A stretch of 64,000 nucleotides of DNA from Mycolicibacterium sp. CBMA 226 (GTDB lineage Bacteria; Actinomycetota; Actinomycetes; Mycobacteriales; Mycobacteriaceae). The notes below the pieces were generated by a model. The model had not been told where the DNA came from. It ran no database searches and saw only the letters and a program-made list of their open reading frames with translations. A program made the translations under genes and the position numbers. The number at the start of each line of letters is the position of its first letter. Position 1 is the first letter of the stretch. Below are positions 35,691 through 44,030 of this stretch, one piece after another. The stretch is from positions 372,001-436,000 of the forward strand of contig NZ_VTGY01000001.1 in the NCBI RefSeq assembly GCF_009729075.1, given 5' to 3'.

Positions 35691-37751
35691 GTGAACCGTC
35701 TGGTCCGTGCACTGATATTGAGAGTCGTCGTCGTGATGCCATTGGCCGTCATCTGCACCTACAGCCACGTCGGATCGACGCTGCCCCGGTCGGTTGCGGC
35801 CTCCGTCGCGCCCACCGCAACCATCGACGATTCGAACAGCACCATCGGCATCGCCGACTCGAGCCTCTACGGACTGTCGCCGGCCGACATCGACAAAACT
35901 CTGACCGAGTTGCAGAGCATCGGAGTGCAGAACATCCGGGTCTTCGTCCCGTGGAGCTTGATCAAGATTGCCGGTCCGACTGACCTTCCTGGCGCTGTCA
36001 ACTGGCAGATGATGGACAACGTCATGAACGCCGCCCGCGCCCACAACATGGGTGTACTGGCCATGGTGACCTCCACGCCCCTGTGGGCGGGCGGCGCCAC
36101 GCTGCCCCCGGGCGCCGGCTCGCCCGATCCCGCCGTCTATGCCGACTTCGTCAAGCAGGTGGCAACCCGGTATGGCGACGTCATCTCCGCGTATGAAGTC
36201 ATGAACGAGGTGAACTCCGCCAACTTCTTCCAACCGGTGGACCCCGTCAAGTACACCGCCATTTTGAAGGCGGTGTGGACCACCCTCAAGGGCGCGGACG
36301 GGACGGGGGGTGTCGATCCCACCGCCCAGCTCATCGCAGGTGCGTTGAACGCAGTTCAGGACGTCCCCGGATTGAGCCAGTCCCCGCAGTCCTTCGTGGC
36401 CGCGATGTATGCCGCCGGGGCAAAAGGGTTCTTCGATGCCATCTCGATCCATCCGTACGACTTCTTCCAGAACCTGAAGTTCTCGGACCTCGGTCAGTAC
36501 CCCATGCTCTCGGCGCTGTACCAGGTGCAGCAGGTGCGGGCCATCATGGTGCAGAACGGCGACAGCCAGAAACTGATCTGGGCCACGGAGTACGGTCTGA
36601 CGACTTCGCCCGACCCGAGCCAGAATCAGGCCCCGACGGACCAGCAGAAGCAAGCGGACTTCATCTCGGACTTCATCAACGCCTGGCGTGCGCTGACCTA
36701 CACCGGTCCGATGTTCATCTACACCACCCGTGACGGCGTGCCCGGTACGGACACCGGCTACGGGATTTTCCAAGCCGACTGGACGCCCAAACTGGCAGCA
36801 CAGGTGATCGCCAACGCCATCCATCTGCCGCCCGTCGTGACGCCGATCATCGAACCGATCGTGGCACTGGTCCAATGGATCCAGCAGTCGTTCGCGCAGG
36901 TGCAGCAGGCAATCGCATCGTTCACCTCGTCGTTGCAGACTGCATTCGCAAACGCGATCAAGACGTTCACCGATCTTCTGTCGGGAATCTTCAAACCAGC
37001 TGCGGCGCAGGCGACTACCGCTGCGAGCCTCGCCCCGGCAGCTGCCACGCTGTCCAGCACGGACACCCTCGCCGCAGCAAAGAAGACGATCGACGACCTG
37101 AAGACTCAGGTGGTTGAGTCGAAGAACGCGACTGCGCACGTGACGGTCGCCGACACGACAGAGTCGGGTGCAACCAAGGTCGTCGACGCCGCTCAGCCCA
37201 CCGCTGCCGGTGCCGTCGAGCCGAAGGCGACGGAAACGACGTCGACGGATACGAAGTCGACAGATACCAAGGCGACGGACCCGACGTCGACTGATGCCAA
37301 GTCGACAGATACCAAGTCGACTGATACGAAGGCCGCGGACCCGAAGACCGCGGACTCGACGCCGCCGGCCAAGTCCACGGGCGCGCCGACCCCAGCTACG
37401 ACACCCGCGGCCGAGACTCCGAAAGCCGGTACGTCACAGCCCGATTCGTCTGCGTCGGAGCAGCCCAAGACCGGCACCTCTGTCGGTACGCCGAAGGGTG
37501 CCGACACCGCGGCTGGGCACTCTGACACACCGGCGTCGACCACGAAGGACTCCGCCAATCCCGCCAAGGACGGTGCGGCCCAAGGCACGTCGGGCACCAA
37601 GGACAAGTCGGACAAGAAGTCGGGCAAGACGAACAAGCCGGCCCCGGCCGCCGCGAGCGAGCCGTCAAAGCCAGCCGGGCGGTCCGAGAGCGACGCAGGT
37701 GGCAAGACCTCGCCGACAGACAACAAGGCGCAGCAGCACCAGGGCTCATAG
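35691..37751 (+). CDS. Secreted glycoside-hydrolase-like protein (clan A barrel) with a long hydrophilic tail
   Basis: This 686-residue protein starts with a signal-anchor-like N-terminus (about 1-40), then a TIM barrel (about 50-380). Putative catalytic residues are Glu173 in YEVMNEVN and Glu300 in IWATEYGL, the acid/base and nucleophile places of clan GH-A (GH5/GH39-like). An amphipathic region (385-440) and a 200-residue Thr/Ser/Lys/Pro/Asp-rich tail with STDTK-type repeats follow. GTG 35691 has a purine-rich GGAAAGGGGG upstream. It probably acts outside the cell on a polysaccharide; the substrate is unknown. Confidence 0.85.
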   Translation: MNRLVRALILRVVVVMPLAVICTYSHVGSTLPRSVAASVAPTATIDDSNSTIGIADSSLYGLSPADIDKTLTELQSIGVQNIRVFVPWSLIKIAGPTDLPGAVNWQMMDNVMNAARAHNMGVLAMVTSTPLWAGGATLPPGAGSPDPAVYADFVKQVATRYGDVISAYEVMNEVNSANFFQPVDPVKYTAILKAVWTTLKGADGTGGVDPTAQLIAGALNAVQDVPGLSQSPQSFVAAMYAAGAKGFFDAISIHPYDFFQNLKFSDLGQYPMLSALYQVQQVRAIMVQNGDSQKLIWATEYGLTTSPDPSQNQAPTDQQKQADFISDFINAWRALTYTGPMFIYTTRDGVPGTDTGYGIFQADWTPKLAAQVIANAIHLPPVVTPIIEPIVALVQWIQQSFAQVQQAIASFTSSLQTAFANAIKTFTDLLSGIFKPAAAQATTAASLAPAAATLSSTDTLAAAKKTIDDLKTQVVESKNATAHVTVADTTESGATKVVDAAQPTAAGAVEPKATETTSTDTKSTDTKATDPTSTDAKSTDTKSTDTKAADPKTADSTPPAKSTGAPTPATTPAAETPKAGTSQPDSSASEQPKTGTSVGTPKGADTAAGHSDTPASTTKDSANPAKDGAAQGTSGTKDKSDKKSGKTNKPAPAAASEPSKPAGRSESDAGGKTSPTDNKAQQHQGS

Positions 37752-37766
37752 ACGGGGCTGGGCGAA

Positions 37767-37797
37767 GCTGCGCCGGCGTGTCATGCGCCGGCGCAGC
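37767..37797. terminator. Bidirectional hairpin between convergent genes
   Basis: GCTGCGCCGGCG and CGCCGGCGCAGC pair perfectly over 12 bp with a 7-base loop. It sits 15 bases after the hydrolase stop and 2 bases from the converging small ORF's stop. Confidence 0.7.
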
Positions 37798-37799
37798 GC

Positions 37800-38336
37800 T
37801 CAGACCGAGTAGATCGGGGCGCTGATCCCGGACATGGTGGCTCGGAGCCGGTGCGCGATATCCCGGTCCAGCGCAACGAGATTCGCGGCGAGATGCCGGA
37901 TGTCTGCGGTGTGGTCGTCGGCCATCGCCGCGCGCGACTCGCGTTCCTTCGCCACGAACCGGTACCGCACCTCCGTCACAGACAGGTCGTCGGCGACGGT
38001 GAACTCGTTGGTGCGGGCTTCGTCGATTGCGCCCAGCGCCAGGCGTTTGACGTCAGAGAGCGATGCCGCGCCGGCGTGGGCGATGCCGGCGGCGGCCCGC
38101 AGGGCGTCGGCCGACCCGCGGACCTTGACCAGATCACGCCAGGCGATGTCCTGTGCGTTCTCCGCGGCGGTGCCTTCCCACGTGGTGCCGCCAGGGCGCA
38201 GGGTGCCCTGCCAGACGTCGTGGAATGAGTTCTCCCACAGGTCGGCGGTCTTGTTCCATTGCGCGGCAGCGTCGACCAGGTGTTGGACATCCCAATCGGT
38301 GATCTGTGCCAGGGTGGGCAGTTCGAGTTCGGCCAT
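37800..38336 (-). CDS. ESX/WXG100-like helical protein
   Basis: This 178-residue, mostly helical protein begins with MAELELPTLAQITDWDVQHL and a TTWEGTAAENAQDIAW segment, whose W-x-G turn resembles WXG100-type type VII secretion substrates and the N-terminal domains of mycobacterial ESX-linked proteins. No C-terminal enzyme or toxin domain is present. It lies 5 bases after a DUF2580/EspC-like gene, forming a two-gene unit. The assignment rests on motif and pairing only. Confidence 0.65.
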   Translation of the reverse strand: MAELELPTLAQITDWDVQHLVDAAAQWNKTADLWENSFHDVWQGTLRPGGTTWEGTAAENAQDIAWRDLVKVRGSADALRAAAGIAHAGAASLSDVKRLALGAIDEARTNEFTVADDLSVTEVRYRFVAKERESRAAMADDHTADIRHLAANLVALDRDIAHRLRATMSGISAPIYSV

Positions 38337-38341
38337 CGAGG

Positions 38342-38614
38342 CTATTCCGCCAATGCCGCCGAGGCGGAGCTGTCGGAGTCGGCATAGGCATGTCCCGCCG
38401 CGGTGAGTGAAGAGGCAACGGTCCAGATGCGTTCGGCATGCGCGGCCGTTGCGGCGTCGATGCGCGAATGGATCTCGGCGACGACATCTGCGGTGGACTG
38501 GCCCTCAGGCAGCATCGCACGACTGACGGTGTATGCCGACAGTTCTTGGGCATGCTGCTCGATTTGACCGGCAACGGCGAACAGCCCATCCGCAGTGACT
38601 CGCAGTGCCCCCAT
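38342..38614 (-). CDS. DUF2580/EspC-like ESX target
   Basis: This 90-residue protein resembles EspC/DUF2580 proteins: MGALRVTADGLFAVAGQIEQ at the N-terminus, a central IHSRIDAATAAHAERIW and the AGHAYADSDSSA end. These are usually type VII secretion partners. It starts 23 bases beyond the tRNA-Leu 3' end on the same strand and precedes the WXG-like gene. Confidence 0.75.
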   Translation of the reverse strand: MGALRVTADGLFAVAGQIEQHAQELSAYTVSRAMLPEGQSTADVVAEIHSRIDAATAAHAERIWTVASSLTAAGHAYADSDSSASAALAE

Positions 38615-38637
38615 GCGAGCAGTTTAGCGGCGAGATT

Positions 38638-38714
38638 TGGTGCCCTCGGTGAGATTCGAACTCACACTGCACGGGTTTTGAATCCGTTTCCTCTGCCAGT
38701 TGGGATACGAGGGC
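38638..38714 (-). tRNA. tRNA-Leu (anticodon CAA)
   Basis: The 77-base minus-strand gene includes an encoded CCA. The acceptor stem GCCCTCG/CGAGGGC is perfect, with A as discriminator. The T arm is GTGAG-TTCGAAT-CTCAC. The anticodon loop TTCAAAA gives CAA, which reads UUG. The anticodon stem ACGGA/CCCGT has an A-C mismatch next to the loop. The D stem has three pairs (TCC/GGA). The variable region is only GCAGT, unlike the long arm of normal Leu tRNAs. I recall a Leu tRNA at this place in M. tuberculosis. Confidence 0.88.
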
Positions 38715-38812
38715 GTTTCGCGGTGCGGTGTACCACCATAGTTGATGTGATTCTGGGGGCCGCGCCACGCCCCGAGGTCGCTTCATCGGACGGCTCACGC
38801 GACAATATGGGG

Positions 38813-39445
38813 ATGACCGGGCCAACATCTGATGTCGTAGCACCGCGCCGTGTTCTCGTGGCCGAGGATGAGGCACTCATCCGGCTGGACCTCGCGGAGA
38901 TGCTCCGCGAGGAAGGCTACGAGATCGTCGGCGAGGCCGGTGACGGCCAGGAGGCCGTCGAGCTCGCCGAGAAGCTGAAGCCTGACCTGGTGATCATGGA
39001 CGTGAAGATGCCGCGCCGTGACGGCATCGACGCGGCCTCCGAGATCGCCGCCAAGCGCATCGCGCCCATCGTGATCCTGACCGCGTTTTCGCAACGTGAG
39101 CTGGTGGAGCGGGCCCGTGACGCGGGTGCCATGGCATACCTGGTGAAGCCGTTCTCCATCACGGACCTCGTGCCGGCCATCGAGGTCGCGGTCAGCCGCT
39201 TCGGTGAGCTGACGGCGCTGGAGAAGGAAGTCCTCTCGCTGTCCGACCGGCTGGAGACCCGCAAGCTCGTCGAGCGGGCGAAAGGCATCCTGCAGACCAA
39301 GCAGGGCATGACCGAGCCTGAGGCCTTCAAGTGGATTCAGCGGGCCGCGATGGACCGTCGCACCACGATGAAGCGGGTGGCCGAGGTCGTCGTCGAGACG
39401 CTGGATCCGCCGGCCGCGGCGGCGACAGAGCCGTCAGCAGGCTGA
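38813..39445 (+). CDS. pdtaR: Response regulator PdtaR with an ANTAR RNA-binding domain
   Basis: PdtaR (210 residues) has a receiver domain with LVAEDEALIRLDL, phosphoacceptor Asp in VIMDVKMPRRDGID and Lys in AYLVKPFSI. The ANTAR domain follows (about 135-195), with TRKLVERAKGILQTKQGMTE, then MDRRTTMKRVAEVV. ANTAR proteins bind paired RNA hairpins to prevent termination; PdtaS is the cognate kinase, located elsewhere. ATG 38813 gives MTGPTSD, as I recall for Rv1626; the ATG at 38807 is two codons earlier. Confidence 0.95.
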   Translation: MTGPTSDVVAPRRVLVAEDEALIRLDLAEMLREEGYEIVGEAGDGQEAVELAEKLKPDLVIMDVKMPRRDGIDAASEIAAKRIAPIVILTAFSQRELVERARDAGAMAYLVKPFSITDLVPAIEVAVSRFGELTALEKEVLSLSDRLETRKLVERAKGILQTKQGMTEPEAFKWIQRAAMDRRTTMKRVAEVVVETLDPPAAAATEPSAG

Positions 39446-39652
39446 GTCGCGGCGGGGTCACCCGTTAACTCTGTGTTTCAGCCCGCAGCATTTACACAGG
39501 TCCGCTGGACACGAGGTTGGCGAGCATCGCTCAACAGCACGTATCGCCGCGCCGTGTTGGTTACTGTCTACGCGAAGTAGCGGATGTCGGGCCCACCTGC
39601 GAAGAATCAGGTCGACATCCGGTGTCACGTAACCATGACCCGGAGGTGAAGC

Positions 39653-40867
39653 GTGCGCAGTCGCGTAGCTCGGAATGCTCTTGCAGTCGGCGGTGCCGGT
39701 CTGATCGTGTTCGGTCTGGCAGGCTGCAGCCAGTCTGATCCGAAGCAGAGTGGCGCGACCGGCTCGAATCTCAAGATCGTCGAACAGGTCCAGATCGACG
39801 AGAACGGCGCGGAGATCAAGGCCGCCAGCGGCGCGACTCCGGCCGATCCCGCCGGGGATGGCAAGGCCACCTGCCCGCCCGTCTCCATCGCCATGGCCGG
39901 CGCACTCAATGGCCCCGATGCTGCGCTCGGCATCAACATCAAGGATGGCGTGCAGCTGGCCATCGACAAGCACAACGCGGCCAACCCCGGCTGCCAGGTG
40001 ACGTTGAAGACCTTCGACACCGAGGGTGACCCGCAGAAGGCGACGGCCATCGCGCCGCAGATCGTCGACGACAAGTTCACCATCGGTCTGGTCGGTCCGG
40101 CGTTCTCCGGCGAGACGAAGGCCACCGGCACCGTCTTCGACCAGGCCGGCCTGGTCGCCGCCACCGCCTCGGCGACCAACGTCACCCTGAGCAAGAACGG
40201 CTGGAAGACCTTCTTCCGTGGCCTGGCCAACGACGGTGTGCAGGGCCCGTCAGTCGCGAACTACTTGAAGAACACGCTCAAGTACAAGAAGGTCTGCGTC
40301 GTCGACGACAGCACTGACTACGGCCTGGGCCTGGCCACCGCCGTGCGCACCACGCTGGGACCGGTCGCGGACTCGACCTGCAACATCTCGGTCAAGAAGG
40401 GCGACAAGGACTTCTCGGCCGCCGTCACCCAGATCAAGGGTGCGGCGCCCGACGCCATCTTCTACAGCGGTTACTACGCCGAGGCCGCGACGTTCGCCCA
40501 GCAACTCAAGGACGGCGGCGTGACCGCGACGTTCGCCAGCGCCGACGGCACCAAGGACCCCGAGTTCGTCAAGCAGGGCGGCGAGGCGACGAAGGGTGCC
40601 GTCCTGTCCTGCCCGTGCGGCCCGGCGAGCAAGCAGTTCGCCGAGGAGTACTCGAAGAAGTTCGGGCAGGACCCCGGCACATACAGCACCGAGGGCTATG
40701 ACCTGGGCACCATCCTGGTCAAGGGCATCGACTCGGGAGCGGTCACGCGGCCTGCGCTGCTGGACTTCGTCACCAAGTACGAAGGCCAGGGTGTGGCCCG
40801 CAAGTACCAGTGGAACAACGAGGGTGAGCTGACCACCAACCTGATCTGGATCTACAGGGTCCAGTAG
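39653..40867 (+). CDS. livK: Branched-chain amino-acid ABC transporter, substrate-binding lipoprotein
   Basis: This 404-residue LivK/LivJ-type binding protein has lipobox GLAGC with Cys25 as the lipidation site. The bilobed fold shows IAMAGALNGPDAALGINIKDG, GLVGPAFSGETKATG, FSAAVTQIKGAAPDAIFYSG and YSTEGYDLGTILV. GTG 39653 follows GGAGG. The upstream 207 bases hold no gene. It leads the liv cluster; a strong hairpin separates it from the permease genes. Confidence 0.93.
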   Translation: MRSRVARNALAVGGAGLIVFGLAGCSQSDPKQSGATGSNLKIVEQVQIDENGAEIKAASGATPADPAGDGKATCPPVSIAMAGALNGPDAALGINIKDGVQLAIDKHNAANPGCQVTLKTFDTEGDPQKATAIAPQIVDDKFTIGLVGPAFSGETKATGTVFDQAGLVAATASATNVTLSKNGWKTFFRGLANDGVQGPSVANYLKNTLKYKKVCVVDDSTDYGLGLATAVRTTLGPVADSTCNISVKKGDKDFSAAVTQIKGAAPDAIFYSGYYAEAATFAQQLKDGGVTATFASADGTKDPEFVKQGGEATKGAVLSCPCGPASKQFAEEYSKKFGQDPGTYSTEGYDLGTILVKGIDSGAVTRPALLDFVTKYEGQGVARKYQWNNEGELTTNLIWIYRVQ

Positions 40868-40877
40868 GAACCTGCAG

Positions 40878-40917
40878 ACGACGACGCGTCCGGACCCCGT
40901 GCCGGGCGCGTCGTCGT
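40878..40917 (+). terminator. Hairpin between livK and livH
   Basis: ACGACGACGCG and CGCGTCGTCGT form an 11-bp stem, extended by a T-G wobble and CCGG/CCGG around an 8-base loop; TTCC follows. It may partly terminate transcription so that the binding protein is made in excess of the membrane subunits. Confidence 0.6.
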
Positions 40918-40960
40918 TCCTGGACCGTCACCACCGCGACAACGGAGGAGCCGCCACCCG

Positions 40961-41998
40961 ATGACCCCCGACTGCGTCGGCCATTACGTGTGCACCGCGG
41001 CCAACATCAATTTCAATGTCGACAACCTGGTAAACGGGTTCTGGCAGTTGACGATTGACGGATTGTCGTGGGGTGCGATCTATGCCCTTGTCGCCGTCGG
41101 CTACACGCTGGTGTTCGGCGTGCTTCGACTCATCAACTTCGCGCACTCGGAAATCTTCATGCTCGGCATGTTCGGTGCGTACTTCGCGCTGGAGTTGATC
41201 CTCGGGTTCAAGCCCAGCGGTAATGCCTACAACGTGGGCATCGGGCTGACGGTCCTCTATCTCGGCGTCGCAATGCTGGTCGCGATGGTGGTCTCGGGCG
41301 CCGCTGCCGTCGGACTGGAAGTCGTGGCCTACCGGCCGCTGCGCCGCCGCAATGCGCGCGGGCTGACGTTCCTCATCACCGCGATCGGGATGTCGTTCGT
41401 CCTGCAGGAGTTCGTGCACTTCGTGCTGCCGAAGATTCTCAAGGGATTCGGCGGCAGCAATGCCCAGCAGCCGATCATCCTGGTGCAGCCCAAGACGCAG
41501 TTCACCCTCTTCAGTGCGAACATCTCGAACGTCACCATCGTCGTCGTCGTGGCGGCGATCGCGCTGGCGCTGCTCACCGACATCGCGCTCAACCGGACCA
41601 AGTTCGGCCGCGGTATCCGGGCCGTCGCGCAGGACCCGGCGACGGCCACCCTCATGGGCGTGTCCCGGGAGCGGATCATCATGACGACGTTCCTCATCGG
41701 CGGCCTGCTGGCCGGCGCTGCGGCGCTGCTCTACACCCTGAAGGTGCCGCAGGGCATCATCTACTCGGGCGGATTCCTGTTGGGTATCAAGGCATTCTCG
41801 GCCGCGGTGCTCGGCGGCATCGGCAACCTACGGGGCGCGCTGCTGGGCGGGTTGATCCTCGGCATCATGGAGAACTACGGACAGGCGTTCTTCGGTACCC
41901 AGTGGCGCGACGTGGTGGCGTTCGTTCTCCTCGTTCTGGTGCTGCTGATCCGTCCCACCGGGATACTCGGTGAAAGCCTCGGGAAGGCGCGCGCATGA
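40961..41998 (+). CDS. livH: Branched-chain amino-acid ABC transporter, permease LivH
   Basis: LivH (345 residues) has about eight membrane helices with ALVAVGYTLVFGVLRLINFAHS near the N-terminus (a LivH hallmark, shown as GVLRLINFAHSE) and GIRAVAQDPATATLMGVS as the coupling helix. It is slightly longer than usual because of a roughly 25-residue lead, MTPDCVGHYVCTAANINF. The ATG follows GGAGG. It overlaps livM by four bases. Confidence 0.93.
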   Translation: MTPDCVGHYVCTAANINFNVDNLVNGFWQLTIDGLSWGAIYALVAVGYTLVFGVLRLINFAHSEIFMLGMFGAYFALELILGFKPSGNAYNVGIGLTVLYLGVAMLVAMVVSGAAAVGLEVVAYRPLRRRNARGLTFLITAIGMSFVLQEFVHFVLPKILKGFGGSNAQQPIILVQPKTQFTLFSANISNVTIVVVVAAIALALLTDIALNRTKFGRGIRAVAQDPATATLMGVSRERIIMTTFLIGGLLAGAAALLYTLKVPQGIIYSGGFLLGIKAFSAAVLGGIGNLRGALLGGLILGIMENYGQAFFGTQWRDVVAFVLLVLVLLIRPTGILGESLGKARA

Positions 41999-43188
41999 GC
42001 GGTCAGCATCGAAGTGCGGGCTGGGGCCGGTACGTGCTGGCGCCCGGCGACCAGCTGCGCCAGTGGTGGGATCAGCAGAGCCGGCCCGCGAAATGGGCCG
42101 TTGGGATCGTCGTGTTCACCGCCGTGGCGATGCTGCCGCTGTATACCCCATCGTTCCTCAACACGCCCGGCATCAGCTTCGGCGGCACCATGGCGCAGTT
42201 CGCGATGGTGGCAATCATCGCGATCGGCCTCAATGTCGTTGTGGGCCAAGCGGGATTGCTCGACCTCGGCTATGTCGGGTTCTACGCCGTCGGCGCCTAC
42301 ACGGTCGCACTGCTGACCAGCCCGGACAGCCCCTGGAATCAGCTGGGGGCCGACGGGTTCCTGGACAAGGACTGGGCCTGGCTGGCCTGCGTACCGCTGG
42401 CCATGGCCGTCACGGCGGTCGCCGGTCTGGTGCTGGGTATCCCGACGCTGCGGCTGCGCGGTGACTACCTCGCCATCGTCACGCTGGGATTCGGCGAGAT
42501 CATCCGCCTCCTCGCCGACAACCTCTCGGACCTCACCAACGGTGCCCGCGGCCTCAACCAGATCGCCTATCCGCGGCTGGGGGAGACCGACAAGCTGCCC
42601 ACGGGTGTGTTCTCCAGCGGTAACTCCGCCGGCCACGCCAACTACGGCACCTGGTGGTTCTGGCTGGGGCTGGCGCTCATGGTCGGCATCCTGCTGCTCG
42701 TCGGGAACCTCGAACGCAGCCGCGTCGGGCGAGCCTGGGTCGCCATCCGGGAGGACGAGGACGCCGCAGAAGTCATGGGCGTCAACACCTTCAAGTTCAA
42801 ACTGTGGGCGTTCGTCATCGGCGCGGGCATCGGTGGCCTGTCCGGTGCGCTGTATGCCGGCCAGGTGCAGTACGTCGCGCCGCCCACCTTCAACATCATC
42901 AACTCGATGCTGTTCCTGTGCGCGGTGGTCCTCGGCGGGCAGGGCAACAAGCTCGGCGTGATCTTCGGTGCGTTCATCATCGTCTACCTGCCCAACCGGC
43001 TGCTCGGAGTGCACCTGCTCGGCATCAACCTGGGTGACCTCAAGTACCTGTTCTTCGGTCTGGCACTGGTGGTGCTGATGATCTTCCGGCCCCAGGGCCT
43101 GTTCCCGGTACGCCAGCAGTTGCTGGCCTACGGGCAATCAGCACGGCGACTGCTGCGCAACGCGGACGAATCGAAGGCGGCCGCATGA
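41995..43188 (+). CDS. livM: Branched-chain amino-acid ABC transporter, permease LivM
   Basis: LivM (397 residues) has the family core NVVVGQAGLLDLGYVGFYAV, LRLRGDYLAIVTLGFGEII and VGRAWVAIREDEDAAEVMG (coupling helix), with about ten membrane helices. Start and stop overlap livH and livG by four bases each (ATGA), so the subunits are made by coupled translation. Confidence 0.93.
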   Translation: MSGQHRSAGWGRYVLAPGDQLRQWWDQQSRPAKWAVGIVVFTAVAMLPLYTPSFLNTPGISFGGTMAQFAMVAIIAIGLNVVVGQAGLLDLGYVGFYAVGAYTVALLTSPDSPWNQLGADGFLDKDWAWLACVPLAMAVTAVAGLVLGIPTLRLRGDYLAIVTLGFGEIIRLLADNLSDLTNGARGLNQIAYPRLGETDKLPTGVFSSGNSAGHANYGTWWFWLGLALMVGILLLVGNLERSRVGRAWVAIREDEDAAEVMGVNTFKFKLWAFVIGAGIGGLSGALYAGQVQYVAPPTFNIINSMLFLCAVVLGGQGNKLGVIFGAFIIVYLPNRLLGVHLLGINLGDLKYLFFGLALVVLMIFRPQGLFPVRQQLLAYGQSARRLLRNADESKAAA

Positions 43189-44030
43189 GCGACGCACTGG
43201 AACCCGCACCTGACGAGGAGCTCGCCGCCCTGCACCGTGACGTGCAGGTCGCCGAAGGCGAGAAGCTCTTGGCGACAACCGATCTCACAGTCAAGTTCGG
43301 TGGGCTCACGGCGCTCGATTCCGTGACGTTCGATATCCGGCGCGGCGAGATTCTCGGTCTCATCGGCCCCAACGGCGCCGGAAAGACCACCTGCTTCAAC
43401 GCCATCACCGGGGTATACCGGCCGTCGTCCGGCTCGGTGATGTTCGACGGCGCCCCGCTCGGCAAGATCAAGCGGCACGAGATCACCCGGCGTGGCATCG
43501 CGCGCACCTTTCAGAACATCCGGTTGTGGGGCGAGATGACGGCGCTCGAGAACGTCGTCGTCGGCACTGACGCCCGGCACAAGACGTCGGTACCTGGCGC
43601 GCTCATACGTACCGCCCGGCACCGGCGGGAGGAACGCGACGCCATCGAACGTGCCGCGGCGCTACTGCAATTCGTGGGGATCGCGCACCGCGGTGAGGAG
43701 AAGGCCCGGAATTTGTCCTACGGCGACCAGCGCCGTCTGGAGATCGCCCGGGCCCTGGCCACCGAACCGAAACTGCTGTGCCTGGACGAGCCTGCCGCCG
43801 GTTTCAACCCGAGCGAGAAGTCCGCGCTCATCGAACTGATCCAGGCCATCCGGGACGACGGCTACACGGTGCTACTGATCGAACATGACATGCGACTGGT
43901 CATGGGCGTCACCGACCGGATCGTCGTGCTGGAATTCGGGCGCAAGATCGCCGACGGCCTGCCTGCCGAGATTCGCGAGGACCCGAAGGTCATCGCCGCT
44001 TACCTGGGGGTGCCCGATGACGAGCTCTGA
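43185..44030 (+). CDS. livG: Branched-chain amino-acid ABC transporter, ATPase LivG
   Basis: LivG (281 residues) has Walker A GPNGAGKTTCFN, GIARTFQNIRLWGEMT (Q-loop), signature LSYGDQRRLEIARALAT, Walker B LLCLDEPAAGFNPSE and H-loop IEHDMRLVM. A 30-residue N-terminal lead precedes the ATPase. It overlaps livF by 14 bases. Confidence 0.94.
   Translation: MSDALEPAPDEELAALHRDVQVAEGEKLLATTDLTVKFGGLTALDSVTFDIRRGEILGLIGPNGAGKTTCFNAITGVYRPSSGSVMFDGAPLGKIKRHEITRRGIARTFQNIRLWGEMTALENVVVGTDARHKTSVPGALIRTARHRREERDAIERAAALLQFVGIAHRGEEKARNLSYGDQRRLEIARALATEPKLLCLDEPAAGFNPSEKSALIELIQAIRDDGYTVLLIEHDMRLVMGVTDRIVVLEFGRKIADGLPAEIREDPKVIAAYLGVPDDEL

Noticed and set aside
39624..39639. GTCA-N8-TGAC dyad just before livK
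   Set aside because: Four-base arms are too short to call an operator.
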